6,261 bases of DNA. Origin: UBA2289 sp041677365 (GTDB taxonomy: Bacteria; Bacillota_I; Bacilli_A; Izemoplasmatales; Hujiaoplasmataceae). Within the stretch, counting starts at the first letter, position 1. Every line of letters begins with the position of its first letter. Where the stretch lies: the NCBI GenBank assembly GCA_041677365.1, contig JBAYQC010000084.1, forward strand, positions 1 through 6,261, written 5' to 3'. The notes beneath the pieces were generated by a model. It saw only the letters and a list, made by a program, of their open reading frames with translations, had not been told where the DNA came from and made no database searches. Positions 5,218-6,261 of the stretch are shown piece after piece. Both the position numbers and the translations under genes were made by a program.

Positions 5218-6033
5218 TTACTTAGAAATCAAAATTTCATATAATTCTGATACATCCTTCATGATGTATGTAGGTTTGTTTTGATGTTCTTTTAAATCTT
5301 CTTCTTTTGTCTCTCCGCTTAGCACTAATAAAGTATCAATACCTGCTGCTTGTCCACAGGCTATATCAGTATATAATCTATCTCCAGTCATAAGCGCTTT
5401 AGAAGCAGGCATTTTTGTTCTTTCTAAAATCATATCTATTATTAGTCTTTTGGGTTTACCAATTACAATTGGAGTTCTTTTTGTTGCATATTCCAACATT
5501 TTTATAAACCCACCACAGTCTGGAACAAACCCAAACTTTACCGGACAAACTAAATCAGGATGAGTAGCGATATAAATCGCTCCTTCAGTAATTAATTTTG
5601 AAGCAATTTCTAACTTCTTATACTCAAGTTCGGTATCATATCCAAGGATCACTCCTGTAACTTTCGAACTATAATCATCTGAGATTAATATTCCCGCTGA
5701 TTTCATTTCCTTAATCATTGATTTAGTTCCTACAACATAGAATAACTCTTCTGGATGATTAGTTTTTATGTAGTTAATCGTAGCTTGTTGGGAAGTAGCT
5801 ACATTGCTTAAATCACAAGGTATTCCTAGTTTATTTAGTTTTTCTACGTATTCATTAGAACTCCGAGAAGAATTATTGGTTAAAAACACATATTTACCGT
5901 TATTATTTTTTATATACTCTAATAACTCCAGAGCTTTAGGAAATAATACTCCGTCTAAATAAAGTGTTCCATCAAGATCAAAAATAAAAAGTTGTTTTGC
6001 TTGTAAATTATCATTCATTGATTTGTTTATCAT
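5218..6033 (-). CDS. HAD-IIA (NagD-like) sugar/organic phosphate phosphatase
   Basis: A 271-residue HAD superfamily hydrolase of the NagD / p-nitrophenylphosphatase (HAD-IIA) subfamily, of typical length. Motif I is FDLDGTLY with nucleophile Asp19 and acid/base Asp21. Motif II is LTNNS (51-55). A C2-type cap covers about residues 80-185. Motif III is IGKPK (191-195, Lys193). Motif IV is TGDRLYTDI (216-224) with Mg-binding Asp218 and Asp223. No signal peptide is seen, so it is cytoplasmic. Members dephosphorylate small phosphate esters such as sugar phosphates, glycerol phosphate or nucleotides; the actual substrate is unknown. Start: the reading extends to a TTG at 6063, but GAGGA is placed 7 nt before the ATG chosen here. 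It is the first gene of a likely two-gene unit with GH30 and is driven by the strongest promoter in the window. Confidence 0.92.
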   Translation of the reverse strand: MINKSMNDNLQAKQLFIFDLDGTLYLDGVLFPKALELLEYIKNNNGKYVFLTNNSSRSSNEYVEKLNKLGIPCDLSNVATSQQATINYIKTNHPEELFYVVGTKSMIKEMKSAGILISDDYSSKVTGVILGYDTELEYKKLEIASKLITEGAIYIATHPDLVCPVKFGFVPDCGGFIKMLEYATKRTPIVIGKPKRLIIDMILERTKMPASKALMTGDRLYTDIACGQAAGIDTLLVLSGETKEEDLKEHQNKPTYIMKDVSELYEILISK

Positions 6034-6040
6034 GTAGAAA

Positions 6041-6045
6041 TCCTC
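6041..6045 (-). promoter_or_regulatory. Ribosome binding site that decides the HAD phosphatase start
   Basis: GAGGA on the minus strand lies 7 nt before ATG at 6033. The upstream in-frame TTG at 6063 has no ribosome site, and the later ATG five codons downstream has none either. Confidence 0.85.
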
Positions 6046-6086
6046 ACTTAAAATTAGATTCAAAAAATACCATAATCACCATAAAA

Positions 6087-6114
6087 ATTATATCATTCAT
6101 TAATCATTTGTCAA
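6087..6114 (-). promoter_or_regulatory. Strong sigma-A promoter of the HAD phosphatase-GH30 operon
   Basis: On the minus strand a consensus -35 TTGACA (6109-6114) is followed after 16 nt by a consensus TATAAT (6087-6092) that also carries the TGn extension. Transcription should start near 6080, giving a leader of about 47 nt before the ATG at 6033. It is the only promoter in the window with both consensus hexamers, and it implies strong, possibly constitutive expression. Confidence 0.88.
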
Positions 6115-6150
6115 TTGAGCGTCTTAGTTATTATCACTTTGTTACTTATT

Positions 6151-6192
6151 AAATTAAACGCAATAAAAGGAATTTTAAATTGCATTTAGTTT
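6151..6192. repeat. Imperfect inverted repeat in the divergent intergenic region
   Basis: TAAACGCAAT (6155-6164) pairs with ATTGCATTTA (6179-6188) with one C/A mismatch. Beyond this a T-G wobble and three A-T pairs extend the stem to 6151-6192, around a 14-nt AT-rich loop. It sits upstream of the probable promoter of the rightward gene at 6249 and about 35 nt from the divergent promoter at 6087-6114. It could be an operator; chance in AT-rich DNA is also possible. Confidence 0.35.
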
Positions 6193-6205
6193 TAAAAGAA
6201 ATGTG

Positions 6206-6214
6206 TGTCATAAT
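6206..6214 (+). promoter_or_regulatory. Possible extended -10 promoter of the rightmost gene
   Basis: TGTCATAAT fits TGn followed by a 5/6 match to TATAAT. The best upstream partner, TTTAGT at 6185-6190 with an 18-nt spacer, is weak. Transcription would begin about 6221, giving a leader of about 28 nt that contains the ribosome site at 6236-6242. Confidence 0.4.
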
Positions 6215-6235
6215 AAATATGTGTTCTAGCCGAAG

Positions 6236-6242
6236 AAAGGAG
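6236..6242 (+). promoter_or_regulatory. Ribosome binding site of the rightmost gene
   Basis: AAAGGAG is followed after 6 nt by ATG at 6249. Sequence and spacing are both near ideal, which supports a real gene start at the window edge. Confidence 0.75.
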
Positions 6243-6248
6243 TCTTAA

Positions 6249-6261
6249 ATGGCTAGATTAG
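6249..6261 (+). CDS. Start of an unidentified gene, cut by the window edge
   Basis: Only ATG GCT AGA TTA and one further base are visible, giving Met-Ala-Arg-Leu followed by a codon starting with G. A strong ribosome site and a plausible promoter precede it, so translation starting here is credible. Starts beginning Met-Ala-Arg are common in some ribosomal proteins, but four residues cannot identify the product. It is divergent from the HAD-GH30 operon. Confidence 0.55.

Noticed and set aside
6034..6063. A 10-residue N-terminal extension of the HAD phosphatase from a TTG at 6063.
   Set aside because: There is no ribosome site before the TTG, while GAGGA is ideally spaced before ATG 6033. HAD-IIA proteins normally begin shortly before the DxD motif.
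6034..6086. A riboswitch or structured leader in front of the HAD phosphatase.
   Set aside because: The leader is only about 47 nt, AT-rich, and shows no strong stem or terminator/antiterminator pair.
1..6261. TGA used as tryptophan, as in Mycoplasma and Spiroplasma.
   Set aside because: All five main reading frames are full-length with TGG tryptophans, and none needs read-through of TGA, so the standard bacterial code fits.
1..6261. CRISPR array, tRNA, rRNA, or a defence or toxin-antitoxin cassette.
   Set aside because: No regularly spaced direct repeats, cloverleaf-like segments, rRNA-like blocks or small overlapping gene pairs of toxin-antitoxin type were seen. The genes present are separate housekeeping-type units plus one unknown.

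Overview
The window comes from a strongly AT-rich, low-GC bacterial chromosome of the Bacillota / Mycoplasmatota type. Ribosome binding sites are of the GGAGG/GAGGTGA kind, promoters are sigma-A-like with many extended -10 elements, and intrinsic terminators are clear. All tryptophans in the recognised proteins are encoded by TGG, and no in-frame TGA is needed. This argues against a TGA=Trp mycoplasma and fits Acholeplasma-like, Izemoplasma/Haloplasma-like or Erysipelotrichia-like organisms. The exact taxon cannot be read from the window.

Layout, left to right. Positions 1-120 hold no gene but carry two perfect hairpins and an extended -10 promoter firing leftward out of the window. They resemble the left end and leader of an IS200/IS605-type element whose transposase would lie beyond position 1. 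Next comes a leftward ABC exporter half-transporter (159-1865) with its own terminator and promoter. A leftward soluble protein of no recognised family follows (1984-2925), with an HEAQH zinc-protease-like motif and two cysteine pairs. Divergent from it is a rightward deoxynucleoside kinase (3089-3736) starting at TTG. This kinase converges on a leftward GH30 glucosylceramidase-like hydrolase (3840-5156), and a perfect 13-bp bidirectional terminator separates the two. Upstream of GH30 on the same strand is a NagD/HAD-IIA phosphatase (5218-6033) with the best promoter in the window. The phosphatase and GH30 probably form a two-gene operon. At the right edge a further rightward gene begins (6249 on), with only four codons visible.

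The genes do not form one obvious system. They are small independent transcription units: lipid/drug export, a putative metallopeptidase, nucleoside salvage, and a carbohydrate/phosphate-ester pair. The most interesting points are the unrecognised HEAQH protein, a possible beta-clamp-binding peptide at the kinase C terminus together with an atypical DRS motif, and a leaderless (cytoplasmic) bacterial GBA1-like hydrolase paired with a HAD phosphatase. Four open reading frames have longer 5' extensions or alternative starts, and ribosome binding sites settle these: three starts move inward, and the kinase uses TTG.
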